A DNA stretch of 11,758 nt, from assembly GCA_031281115.1 (NCBI GenBank), contig JAITFV010000030.1:1-11758 (forward strand), read 5' to 3'. Below the pieces are notes generated by a model that worked only from the letters and a program-made list of their open reading frames with translations, was not told the origin of the DNA and did no database searches. Both the position numbers and the translations under genes were made by a program. Shown piece by piece: positions 4,886 to 11,569 of the stretch. The DNA is from Oscillospiraceae bacterium (GTDB lineage Bacteria > Bacillota > Clostridia > Oscillospirales > Ruminococcaceae). Position 1 is the first letter of the stretch, and each line of letters opens with the position of its first letter.

Positions 4886-6583
4886 TTACACCGAGTACGT
4901 CGCTTTAACTAATTCATCCATAGTCGTTATGCCCGCCTTCACCATCTCCGCAACGTTGTGCCTGAGCAGCTTCGTCCCCTGCTCAAGAGCCATGCGTTCA
5001 ATCTGCTCGGCTGTGCCGTTATTGGCAATAATTTCCTTGAGCTGTGCAGTTGAAACAATGATTTCATGAATCGCCGTTCTTCCGGCGAAACCTGTTTGCC
5101 CGCAATCGCGGCAGCCGCCGTATTTATTTTTATAAATTTTTATAGGGTCTTTAATGCCGACAAGGCGCAGCTCCGCCGGGTCGTCAAGCACAAATCCTTC
5201 TTTGCAGGCGGCGCAAAGCTTTCTGACAAGCCGCTGCGCTATAACCCCGACAAGAGAACTCGCCACCATGTACGGTGCGACACCCATGTCAACAAGGCGC
5301 AGAATTGTACTCGAAGCGTCGTTAGTATGCAGGGTCGAGAGAACCAAGTGCCCTGTAATCGCGGCACGGATTGCGATGTCTGCGGTTTCGTTGTCACGCA
5401 TTTCCCCGACCATTACGATGTCCGGGTCCTGACGGAGAATTGAGCGAAGCGCGGCGGCGAAAGTCATTCCGGCTTTTACATTGATTTGCACCTGATTTAC
5501 GCCGTCGATTTTCTTCTCCACCGGGTCCTCAACGGTAACGATGTTTACGCTGGGGCGCGAAAGCTCGCCGAGCGTCGCGTAGAGCGTAGTTGACTTACCC
5601 GAACCTGTAGGCCCAGTAACAAGCATAACCCCGTGTGGACAGCGTATAACGCTCTTGAACATCTCGTAGTTGTGCTCGGTCATGCCAAGCTCGGTTACGC
5701 GCATAGTCTTCGAGTCGCCCGAAGCAAGCAGACGAATAACCACCTTCTCGCCGAAAACCGTCGGGATGCTGGAAACACGCACGTCAAGGCTCATGCCGTC
5801 TATCATCATGCCGAAACGCCCGTCAAGCGGCACACGCCTTTCAGCGATATTCATGCCGCCGAGGATTTTAAGGCGGGTTACAAGCGAGTTATGTACAGCG
5901 GGCTTAACCGCCATTTGTTCAATCAGTTCGCCGTCAATACGGATTCTTACGCGGGTGCGGTCTTTGAACGGCTCAATATGTATGTCGGACGCTTTGCGCC
6001 TGAATGCAGTTTCAACAAGCGAGTTACACAACTTAACAATCGGCGCGTTATCTACCCGCGCTTCCGATTCTGCCGCTGCTACCGCTTCTTCCTCTGTTGC
6101 GTATTCTTTGTCAAGGTCGTCAATAACGGTCGCCGTGCTGGACTGTGAATAAATCCGCCCGATTGTATCCATAATAGATGACTTCGTCGCGAGCATCGGG
6201 TGGATTTCCATTCCCGTAGTGACTTTAAGTTCATCGAATATGAAGAAGTTAATCGGGTCGTTGGTCGCGACATAAAGCCTGCCTGCGCCCACGCGGTAAG
6301 CTACGCAGACGTGCTTTCTCGCGATGGATTCAGGTATTTTTTTGACTGCTTCGACATCGATTTTAGTAGTCGTAAGGTCTACGAACGGCACTTTCAGGCG
6401 CGTCGAAAGCGCGTGAACGAGCTGGGTTTCTGAAACGTAACCGAGTTTCAGCACCATGTCGCCAAGCTTCAAACCTTCAGGGTTTTCGCCTTTGTCTTTC
6501 TGCTTTTTGAGCGCGGTATCTAACTGCTGTTCTGTGATAAACCCGCTCTCTACTAAAAGTTGACCAATCGGAATGTTTTTCAT
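4886..6583 (-). CDS. pilB: Type IV pilus assembly ATPase PilB
   Basis: A 565-residue GspE/PilB-family hexameric ATPase that powers pilus polymerisation from the cytoplasmic side. The N-terminal MshEN-type region has two half-repeats (IGQLLVESGFITEQQL at 6-21; LGDMVLKLGYVSETQL at 40-55). The ATPase core shows Walker A GPTGSGKST (324-332), an Asp box TVEDPVE (350-356), Walker B LRQDPDIVMVGEMRD (383-397) and a His box GHLVLSTLHTND (411-422). A tetracysteine zinc site (C457, C460, C491, C494) is typical of assembly ATPases and argues against PilT. Length is normal. The ATG at 6583 has AGGTGG about 8 nt upstream. It is divergent from pilD, with a palindromic repeat just upstream (6602-6647). No convincing promoter was found, so expression may depend on sequences inside the repeat. 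Confidence 0.97.
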   Translation of the reverse strand: MKNIPIGQLLVESGFITEQQLDTALKKQKDKGENPEGLKLGDMVLKLGYVSETQLVHALSTRLKVPFVDLTTTKIDVEAVKKIPESIARKHVCVAYRVGAGRLYVATNDPINFFIFDELKVTTGMEIHPMLATKSSIMDTIGRIYSQSSTATVIDDLDKEYATEEEAVAAAESEARVDNAPIVKLCNSLVETAFRRKASDIHIEPFKDRTRVRIRIDGELIEQMAVKPAVHNSLVTRLKILGGMNIAERRVPLDGRFGMMIDGMSLDVRVSSIPTVFGEKVVIRLLASGDSKTMRVTELGMTEHNYEMFKSVIRCPHGVMLVTGPTGSGKSTTLYATLGELSRPSVNIVTVEDPVEKKIDGVNQVQINVKAGMTFAAALRSILRQDPDIVMVGEMRDNETADIAIRAAITGHLVLSTLHTNDASSTILRLVDMGVAPYMVASSLVGVIAQRLVRKLCAACKEGFVLDDPAELRLVGIKDPIKIYKNKYGGCRDCGQTGFAGRTAIHEIIVSTAQLKEIIANNGTAEQIERMALEQGTKLLRHNVAEMVKAGITTMDELVKATYSV

Positions 6584-6601
6584 AAACTACCCACCTGATG
6601 A

Positions 6602-6650
6602 ATATAGTCCTTTAACTTTAAAAGTTTCCCGCTTTTAAAATTAAAGGGGT
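6602..6650. repeat. Palindromic repeat upstream of pilB
   Basis: Sixteen-bp arms (6609-6624/6632-6647, one mismatch, 7-nt loop) flank a TTTCCCG loop and are followed by GGGG, as in the right-hand copy (11651-11689). The minus-strand 15-mer GTTAAAGGACTATAT (6602-6616) ends about 18 nt before the pilB start and is identical to 11644-11658. It lies in, or overlaps the promoter of, the pilB leader. Confidence 0.8.
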
Positions 6651-6687
6651 ATAATTTACAAGTTGACCCGGCGCAGTAAATTGCACC

Positions 6688-6716
6688 TTGACAATTGATA
6701 ATTATTGCTTTATTAT
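6688..6716 (+). promoter_or_regulatory. Promoter of pilD
   Basis: TTGACA (6688-6693), a 17-bp spacer and TATTAT (6711-6716) form a good sigma-A-type promoter; an overlapping TATAAT at 6714 would give a 20-bp spacer. The -35 box lies within a TTGACAATTGATAATT unit like those of the tandem array at 694-756. The leader is about 75 nt. Confidence 0.65.
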
Positions 6717-6748
6717 AATATATATGAAAGAATTAATGGAGAGATAAG

Positions 6749-6793
6749 TTTGTGCCTCAAAAATGTACCCGGCACAAATCCTCCTCAAGAGGA
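6749..6793 (+). promoter_or_regulatory. Structured leader of pilD that covers the ribosome binding site
   Basis: Two adjacent hairpins fill the leader. The first has perfect 8-bp arms TTTGTGCC/GGCACAAA (6749-6756/6771-6778, 14-nt loop). The second has arms TCCTC/GAGGA (6779-6783/6789-6793) whose right arm is the Shine-Dalgarno sequence of the ATG at 6798. It matches no riboswitch I know; translational control is inferred. Confidence 0.45.
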
Positions 6794-6797
6794 AAGA

Positions 6798-7577
6798 ATG
6801 GTCATAAGTATGGAAATTTTTCTTTATATTTTTACCTGTATAACAGTTTTTATGTTCGGCGGCTGCCTCGGCAGCTTTTTCAATGTGATTCTTCTGCGTG
6901 TGCCGGAAAAGAAAGACTTCGTGAAAACCCGCTCGCACTGCCCCGAATGTAAGCATACTCTGAAATGGTACGAGCTTGTCCCGGTATTCAGTTATATTAT
7001 TCAGCACGGACGCTGCCGAAAGTGCATGACACGCATAAAAGCGCGGTATTTACTTATGGAGCTTTTCTGCGGAGGCGGCTGTCTCTGGGTCTTTATGGCT
7101 TTGGAGTTCTTCCGCCCGCATCAGACAATCATCGGCTTGCTGCTTTTTCCCGTTTTAGTCGCTCTCAGCGCGGAAGATATAGTGAAAACCGAAATCCCCT
7201 ACTGGTGTTCAATTACGATTGCATCGCTCGGCATTATAGCCACCGTGCTTTCGCTGTTTTTGCCGTCTGACGTTCTGTGGTACGAACATCTCATCGGTAT
7301 GCTGCTTATTTCTGTGCCGTTTGCAGTATTTTGCTATCTCGGCGCCATGGGCGGCGGAGATGTTCAGCTTGTCGCGGCGGCAGGGTTGCTGCTCGGCTGG
7401 GCGATTGTACCGTCGGTGTTGATTGGAATGGTTACGGGCGGTATTTTCGGGGTTATAGTAAAAATTACGAAAAAACGTGCCACGATTTGCTTCGGACCTT
7501 TTTTAGCTTTCGGGATTGCCGCCGGATATCTGTACGGCTACCGGATTATACAGATGTATTCAAGCCTGATGGGGTAA
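6798..7577 (+). CDS. pilD: Prepilin peptidase PilD (A24 family)
   Basis: A 259-residue polytopic membrane protease that cleaves the leader of type IV prepilins and, in the full-length form, N-methylates the new first residue. The N-terminal domain (GCLGSFFNVILLRVP at 22-36, four zinc-type cysteines C48, C51, C73, C76) is complete. The two catalytic aspartates are in ALSAEDIVKTEIP (D127) and MGGGDVQL (D188). About seven to eight hydrophobic segments are visible. The start is placed at the ATG at 6798 because AGAGGA lies 5 nt upstream; the frame stays open to 6705 but that stretch is the leader. A second ATG at 6810 is also possible. It is the only pilus gene on the plus strand and has its own promoter and terminator. 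Confidence 0.95.
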   Translation: MVISMEIFLYIFTCITVFMFGGCLGSFFNVILLRVPEKKDFVKTRSHCPECKHTLKWYELVPVFSYIIQHGRCRKCMTRIKARYLLMELFCGGGCLWVFMALEFFRPHQTIIGLLLFPVLVALSAEDIVKTEIPYWCSITIASLGIIATVLSLFLPSDVLWYEHLIGMLLISVPFAVFCYLGAMGGGDVQLVAAAGLLLGWAIVPSVLIGMVTGGIFGVIVKITKKRATICFGPFLAFGIAAGYLYGYRIIQMYSSLMG

Positions 7578-7591
7578 AAGGAAAATCAAGC

Positions 7592-7636
7592 GGGGGGCGT
7601 GGTGCTTTTTATGCACCGCGCCGTCCCCTGTTTTTT
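7592..7636 (+). terminator. Terminator of pilD
   Basis: A GC-rich hairpin (7592-7605 with 7613-7628, one G-T pair and a two-base bulge) is followed by TTTTTT (7631-7636). It fills the 60-bp gap between convergent pilD and pilO and stops just short of the pilO stop codon. Confidence 0.8.
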
Positions 7637-7637
7637 A

Positions 7638-8666
7638 TTATTGTTCGTCTTCTTCGGGAGCTTCTTCTTCGTCGCCGGAGTCACCACCGGAATTGCCGAA
7701 CTCGGGAAGAATCATGGGCTTTACTACGTAAATCAAAAGCTCAAACTCATAATCGGCAAGCCCCGTAGTTTCATCAAATGAATCATTGAAGAGTATAGAA
7801 GAATCATTATCCTGGAACAATACCGCCTCGTTAATCTCGATTCTGAGCTCATATGCGTACAAATAATCAAGGAAATCCAAGTAGTCGTCAAAAGGCAGCC
7901 TAAGCGTAAATTCCGCTGTGATGAGTCCGATTTCCGAACCGTCAATCAGAAGTAAAAAACGCATATACTCAAGGAGCAAAAGCCTGTCTTCATCTGAAAG
8001 GAAGTTACGGTCTTTCAGCATTTCTACGATAGTCAAATTGAGACACGTTGGTGATAAAGTGAACTCTATCAATTTTTCCTCAATCGCTTCCTCATCCGCG
8101 TCATTGCCGAGTGCAAACTGCGCCGCTAAGAGTGCGGGAATCCAGTCTCTCTCAAGCATTCTTTCAAGAATACCTTCAAGTTCCTGCAGGGCTTTTACTA
8201 AAACATCTCCCTCTTCCTCTTCCGGGTTAAAAGCTGTAGCGAAATCTCTCAGCGCGTATACGGGGCTTCTGAAGGGGTTGTTGACGCTGACTCTGAGTGA
8301 ATGAGTTTCTATATCGGTTACTTCGATTCCGTACTCGGCTGTGAAACCTCTGCCGTAATTTGCATTGTCAAGCATTGACTGCACTAATTTAACAGCTTCG
8401 GTATGGGTGATTTCGCCGACAAAACCCTCGTGTACGAAAGAGGCTCTTTCGCGCTTTTCCAATATGAGTTCATCAAGAGTACCTTCACGGATAAGGAGCT
8501 GCCTCGCGGTTTCAATTTGTTTTTCCTTCTCTTCGATTTGTGATTCAACCCTGCTCGCGCTGTTATGAGCGGGAATAACTATAAAGTATATCCCCAAACC
8601 AAGAATCGCGCTCATTATAACGAGTATAATAATTGCTTTTTCAACTGTACTTATATTACGGCTCAA
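7638..8666 (-). CDS. pilO: PilO-like type IV pilus inner-membrane protein with an unusual insertion
   Basis: A 342-residue bitopic protein: short cytoplasmic N-terminus, one membrane segment (about 11-32), a coiled coil (about 36-75), then an extracytoplasmic part. A C-terminal stretch (EFTLRLPFDDYLDFLDYLY, 252-270) resembles the ferredoxin-like fold of PilO/GspM proteins. Usual PilO is near 200 residues; here an acidic, mostly helical insert (about 147-245) and an acidic tail (EEEAPEEDEQ) make it much longer. It starts at a TTG (8666) with a strong AAGGGGGG site about 8 nt upstream and overlaps the pilMN gene by 11 bp, so translation is probably coupled. PilO pairs with PilN to link the cytoplasmic PilM ring to the platform. 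Assignment rests mainly on topology and position; sequence identity to PilO is weak. Confidence 0.75.
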   Translation of the reverse strand: MSRNISTVEKAIIILVIMSAILGLGIYFIVIPAHNSASRVESQIEEKEKQIETARQLLIREGTLDELILEKRERASFVHEGFVGEITHTEAVKLVQSMLDNANYGRGFTAEYGIEVTDIETHSLRVSVNNPFRSPVYALRDFATAFNPEEEEGDVLVKALQELEGILERMLERDWIPALLAAQFALGNDADEEAIEEKLIEFTLSPTCLNLTIVEMLKDRNFLSDEDRLLLLEYMRFLLLIDGSEIGLITAEFTLRLPFDDYLDFLDYLYAYELRIEINEAVLFQDNDSSILFNDSFDETTGLADYEFELLIYVVKPMILPEFGNSGGDSGDEEEAPEEDEQ

Positions 8667-10152
8667 AGATGTTCCCCCCTTTCAATCTCATAGCTATATC
8701 GAAGCTGAAGTCTATATCGCCGGACTCTTCATCTTCGTGTCTTTCATATCCGTAGAACATTATGTTCTGGAAGTATCCGGCTGCAATAAGGTCTTCTACG
8801 AAGTCGGCGGGGTGGGTCTGGTCTAAGCAGTGGAGCGTCATGCTGAGCGAATATCCCGTTACCTCAAACTCGCCGCTGATATACATTCCGTCATAATTCC
8901 TCATCACCCTCGTAACCCGGCTTATTATATCCCTCGTTATTTTCGGCTGGAACTCAAACAATACTTTCGCTGTGTCAACCGCATCGGTGTAAGCGTCAAG
9001 CATATGAACCGCTTCTTCTTTCTCGTTGACGCGCTCTACCGTCTCATCATAATTAAGCTGTTGAAATTCCTGTTCGAGATTCGCAAGCGTCCTTTTTCTT
9101 TGCCCCTCAACGAAACTGAATACGCCGAAAGTTGCCAGCACAGCTGTAGCACAGGCTGCCGCGATGAGCAGAACAATAAGGCTGAACTTCATGTTCTTGG
9201 ACTTTATTCTTTTTTCCTTAGTGTTAAGAAGGTTGATATTCTCGGTTTTGGGGTCAATCTTAATCAGCGAACCGATTACGTTAGCAAATTCAATGAATTT
9301 ATAATTTCTCTTCGACCTTAACAGGTCGTTCGGATACTCAAACTCACGGGCTTTTAGGTTAAGCTGCTGAATCGTTGCGTGAAGAGCCTTTTCGTCTTTG
9401 ATTGCACCGAAATACTGAACTTCCGTAATTTCACCGGAAAGCTCGTTTTGGTCTAACAGGTGCATGGTTCTGAAAAGGTTATCGAAAACTGCAAGGTTTA
9501 TGTAGTCGGGGCTGTTTTCATAGTCGGAGGCATCTATTTTGGTGTGCCGCGAGAAAACAACCGCGCCTTTATTATAAAGGTTAATGTTTATAAAGTTCTT
9601 ATCCACCTGCAGCAGCAGCAGCGGCGAAAACGCCTTATAAACATTGGAACGGCGAACTAAGCGGGTAATACAGTTAGTGCTGACCACCACAAGCTTTGTT
9701 TTAAGCCCTACCTGCATCGACAACTCAAGATAAATATCTATCATCTTCTGCGGGCAGGCGGCGGCAATTACTTTAAGCTTAGGTCCCTCTTCCGTGATGA
9801 TTTCTTCGGAAATACTGTATGTAATATTATATTCGTCACCCAGCGACATTTCGTTTTGAATAATAGTTTCAACAACGAAAGCTTCGCTTCCCGCTTTTGG
9901 TTTCGGGATTTCAATTTCCTTATAAAGAATCATACCGGAGTTAATGCAGATAATTGCTTCTCTGTCCGATATTTTTTCCGAAACTAAGATATCGGTGATT
10001 TCGCCTGCAACTACGTGCATATCAATGATTCGCCCGTTTTCAATCGTGTTCGGCGGTAAGTCTCGAATCACGTTTTTCTTAACGGAAATTTTTGCTGCAA
10101 CAGATGCCTCAAGCAGCTTTATTTGGGTATCGGTAATATCGATTGATATCAT
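8656..10152 (-). CDS. pilM: PilM-PilN fusion protein
   Basis: A 498-residue protein that joins two normally separate subunits. Residues 1 to about 300 are a PilM-type actin-like domain (MISIDITDTQIKLLEA at the start, where the usual DIG phosphate motif reads DIT). Residues 304 onward are PilN-like: ENINLL (305-309, the conserved PilN N-terminal motif that docks into PilM in other bacteria), a basic KEKRIKSKN stretch, one membrane segment (about 322-347), a coiled coil (about 352-385) and an extracytoplasmic domain. The frame is continuous, with no stop between the halves. The ATG at 10152 has AGGTGGGAG about 6 nt upstream, like pilB. It lies between pilC (92-bp gap) and pilO (11-bp overlap). 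It would couple the cytoplasmic ring to the membrane alignment complex; nucleotide binding is uncertain. Confidence 0.9.
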   Translation of the reverse strand: MISIDITDTQIKLLEASVAAKISVKKNVIRDLPPNTIENGRIIDMHVVAGEITDILVSEKISDREAIICINSGMILYKEIEIPKPKAGSEAFVVETIIQNEMSLGDEYNITYSISEEIITEEGPKLKVIAAACPQKMIDIYLELSMQVGLKTKLVVVSTNCITRLVRRSNVYKAFSPLLLLQVDKNFININLYNKGAVVFSRHTKIDASDYENSPDYINLAVFDNLFRTMHLLDQNELSGEITEVQYFGAIKDEKALHATIQQLNLKAREFEYPNDLLRSKRNYKFIEFANVIGSLIKIDPKTENINLLNTKEKRIKSKNMKFSLIVLLIAAACATAVLATFGVFSFVEGQRKRTLANLEQEFQQLNYDETVERVNEKEEAVHMLDAYTDAVDTAKVLFEFQPKITRDIISRVTRVMRNYDGMYISGEFEVTGYSLSMTLHCLDQTHPADFVEDLIAAGYFQNIMFYGYERHEDEESGDIDFSFDIAMRLKGGNIFEP

Positions 10153-10182
10153 TTAATCTCCCACCTGCCTTTATCAATTAAT

Positions 10183-10222
10183 AATGAATAATTAACAATG
10201 AATAATTAATGAATGAACAATT
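10183..10222. repeat. Tandem 14-nt repeat between pilC and pilMN
   Basis: Two adjacent 14-mers, AATGAATAATTAAC (10183-10196) and AATGAATAATTAAT (10197-10210), are followed by a partial GAATGAACAATT. They fill most of the 92-bp gap. No promoter or terminator is evident, so pilC transcription probably runs into pilMN. Confidence 0.85.
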
Positions 10223-10244
10223 TTGGTGCTGTTTCGCGGCGGAT

Positions 10245-11438
10245 TTATGAAATGCCGTCGAAAGAACCGTACATGAGCGGGAATATGGTTGCCAGTACCA
10301 ATGCTACGATTGCGCCCATGAATATAATCATTATCGGCTCTATCATCGTCGTAAGCTTCGAGAGCGCCGTGTCGGCTTCCTCGTCGTAGAAATCCGCAGA
10401 TTTTGAAAGGATTTCGTCTAATCTCCCCGATTCCTCGCCTATGAATATCGTCGAGATAAACATACCGTCAAATACATCGATTTTCGCAATCGCCGCAGAA
10501 AGCGGCTCTCCGCGTTTTATATCGTTTAAAACCTCATCGAAAAGGAAGAGCAGATACTTGTTGTTGAGCGTTCCTACCGATTTTTCTATACACTCAACCA
10601 TTTGCATACCGGAAGCAAAGAGGTTTGCCATGGTTCTGCCGAAACGCGCCGTGTAGATTACCTTTACGAGCTTACCGATTTTTGGCATGGTGATGATAAG
10701 TTTATCCCACCCGAGCCTTACCGCCGGCACCCGCATAAGCCCTCTGATTGTAAGCACCACAGCGAGAACAACCACGCCTAATATGTACCAGTAACCTATG
10801 ATAAAGTCGCTCACTGCCATCATTTGGCTCGCAAGACCCGGGAGCTCGTCTCCCTCGGGGTACATAGTTATAAACATAGGCAATATGAATGTAAACAGCC
10901 CGATTACTATAACCACCATCAAAACACCGAGAACAATCGGATATGTAAGCGATTTTTTAACTACGTTCTTCAGTCTGTTTTCCTTAGCATAGTGGTCGGC
11001 GACCCTGTCAACAATCATGTCAAGGTTACCCGAACTTTCTCCCGCTGCCATCATTCCTACGAACAGCTCGGGAAAGACGCCTTCTTTCATCTCCAAGGTT
11101 TCGGTGAAAGAACGCCCTCTTTGAAGCTCTTCATAAAGGTCGCGCAGTACTTCCTGTGCTTTTTTGTTTTCTTCCTGTGTCATAAGGATGTGCAGTGCGC
11201 GCACCAAGTTAATGCCCGAATAGAGCATCGCGCTGAGCTGACGGCAGAAAATCGAGAGCTTCGCGGTTTTAAATTTGAACCTCAAAGTCTGCTCTTTTTC
11301 CTGCACTACCTCGCTCCGGGTTATAAAAAGGTCGCGCCCGCGCAGTATTTCCGCTAACTGCTGCGAAGACTCCGCGACTTCCGTACCTTTTATAACCTTA
11401 CCGGCAAGGTTGGTCGCTTGATATTGAAATACAGCCAT
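10245..11438 (-). CDS. pilC: Type IV pilus inner-membrane platform protein PilC
   Basis: A 397-residue GspF/PilC-family protein that sits in the membrane, contacts the PilB hexamer and is thought to rotate during pilin insertion. Two cytoplasmic T2SSF domains (about 63-186 and 266-388) each contain the family pattern: FCRQLSAMLYSGINLVRAL with GESSGNLD, and FGRTMANLFASGMQMVECI with GEESGRLDE. Membrane segments lie near 166-188, 213-233 and 368-390. Length is typical. The ATG at 11438 is preceded by two copies of the Shine-Dalgarno sequence GGAGG, 9 nt apart. It is the first gene of the pilC-pilMN-pilO run and has a strong promoter. No pilin gene lies upstream within the window. Confidence 0.96.
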   Translation of the reverse strand: MAVFQYQATNLAGKVIKGTEVAESSQQLAEILRGRDLFITRSEVVQEKEQTLRFKFKTAKLSIFCRQLSAMLYSGINLVRALHILMTQEENKKAQEVLRDLYEELQRGRSFTETLEMKEGVFPELFVGMMAAGESSGNLDMIVDRVADHYAKENRLKNVVKKSLTYPIVLGVLMVVIVIGLFTFILPMFITMYPEGDELPGLASQMMAVSDFIIGYWYILGVVVLAVVLTIRGLMRVPAVRLGWDKLIITMPKIGKLVKVIYTARFGRTMANLFASGMQMVECIEKSVGTLNNKYLLFLFDEVLNDIKRGEPLSAAIAKIDVFDGMFISTIFIGEESGRLDEILSKSADFYDEEADTALSKLTTMIEPIMIIFMGAIVALVLATIFPLMYGSFDGIS

Positions 11439-11440
11439 AT

Positions 11441-11458
11441 TACCTCCATTACCTCCAT
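11441..11458 (-). promoter_or_regulatory. Duplicated ribosome binding site of pilC
   Basis: On the minus strand ATGGAGGTA is repeated twice in tandem directly before AT-ATG of pilC. Both copies carry GGAGG, at about 5 and 14 nt from the start codon. The proximal copy has normal spacing. Confidence 0.85.
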
Positions 11459-11489
11459 TTAAAGTATAGATTTTACAGAGTTACTATCA

Positions 11490-11518
11490 ATTATATCACA
11501 AAATTAATTATTTTTCAA
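11490..11518 (-). promoter_or_regulatory. Promoter of the pilC-pilMN-pilO run
   Basis: TTGAAA (11513-11518), a 17-bp spacer and a perfect TATAAT (11490-11495) lie on the minus strand, giving a start near 11483 and a leader of about 45 nt. Confidence 0.75.
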
Positions 11519-11569
11519 GTTCATTTTGGTAGAATTTTCACAAACCATTTTATGTAATATAAACAAAAT

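Noticed and set aside
5633..6152. Long plus-strand open frames opposite pilB (171 and 160 residues)
   Set aside because: They are antisense to a strongly conserved ATPase gene, lack a ribosome binding site and recognisable domains, and reflect codon bias of pilB.
6705..6797. N-terminal extension of PilD from the upstream in-frame ATG at 6705
   Set aside because: It begins inside the promoter, has no ribosome binding site, and the added residues are polar, whereas the ATG at 6798 has a good site and starts just before the first membrane segment.
8830..9321. Plus-strand 163-residue open frame opposite pilMN
   Set aside because: Antisense shadow of a conserved gene, with no ribosome binding site or domain.
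10824..11357. Plus-strand 177-residue open frame opposite pilC
   Set aside because: Antisense shadow; the translation is basic and aromatic-rich with no family pattern.
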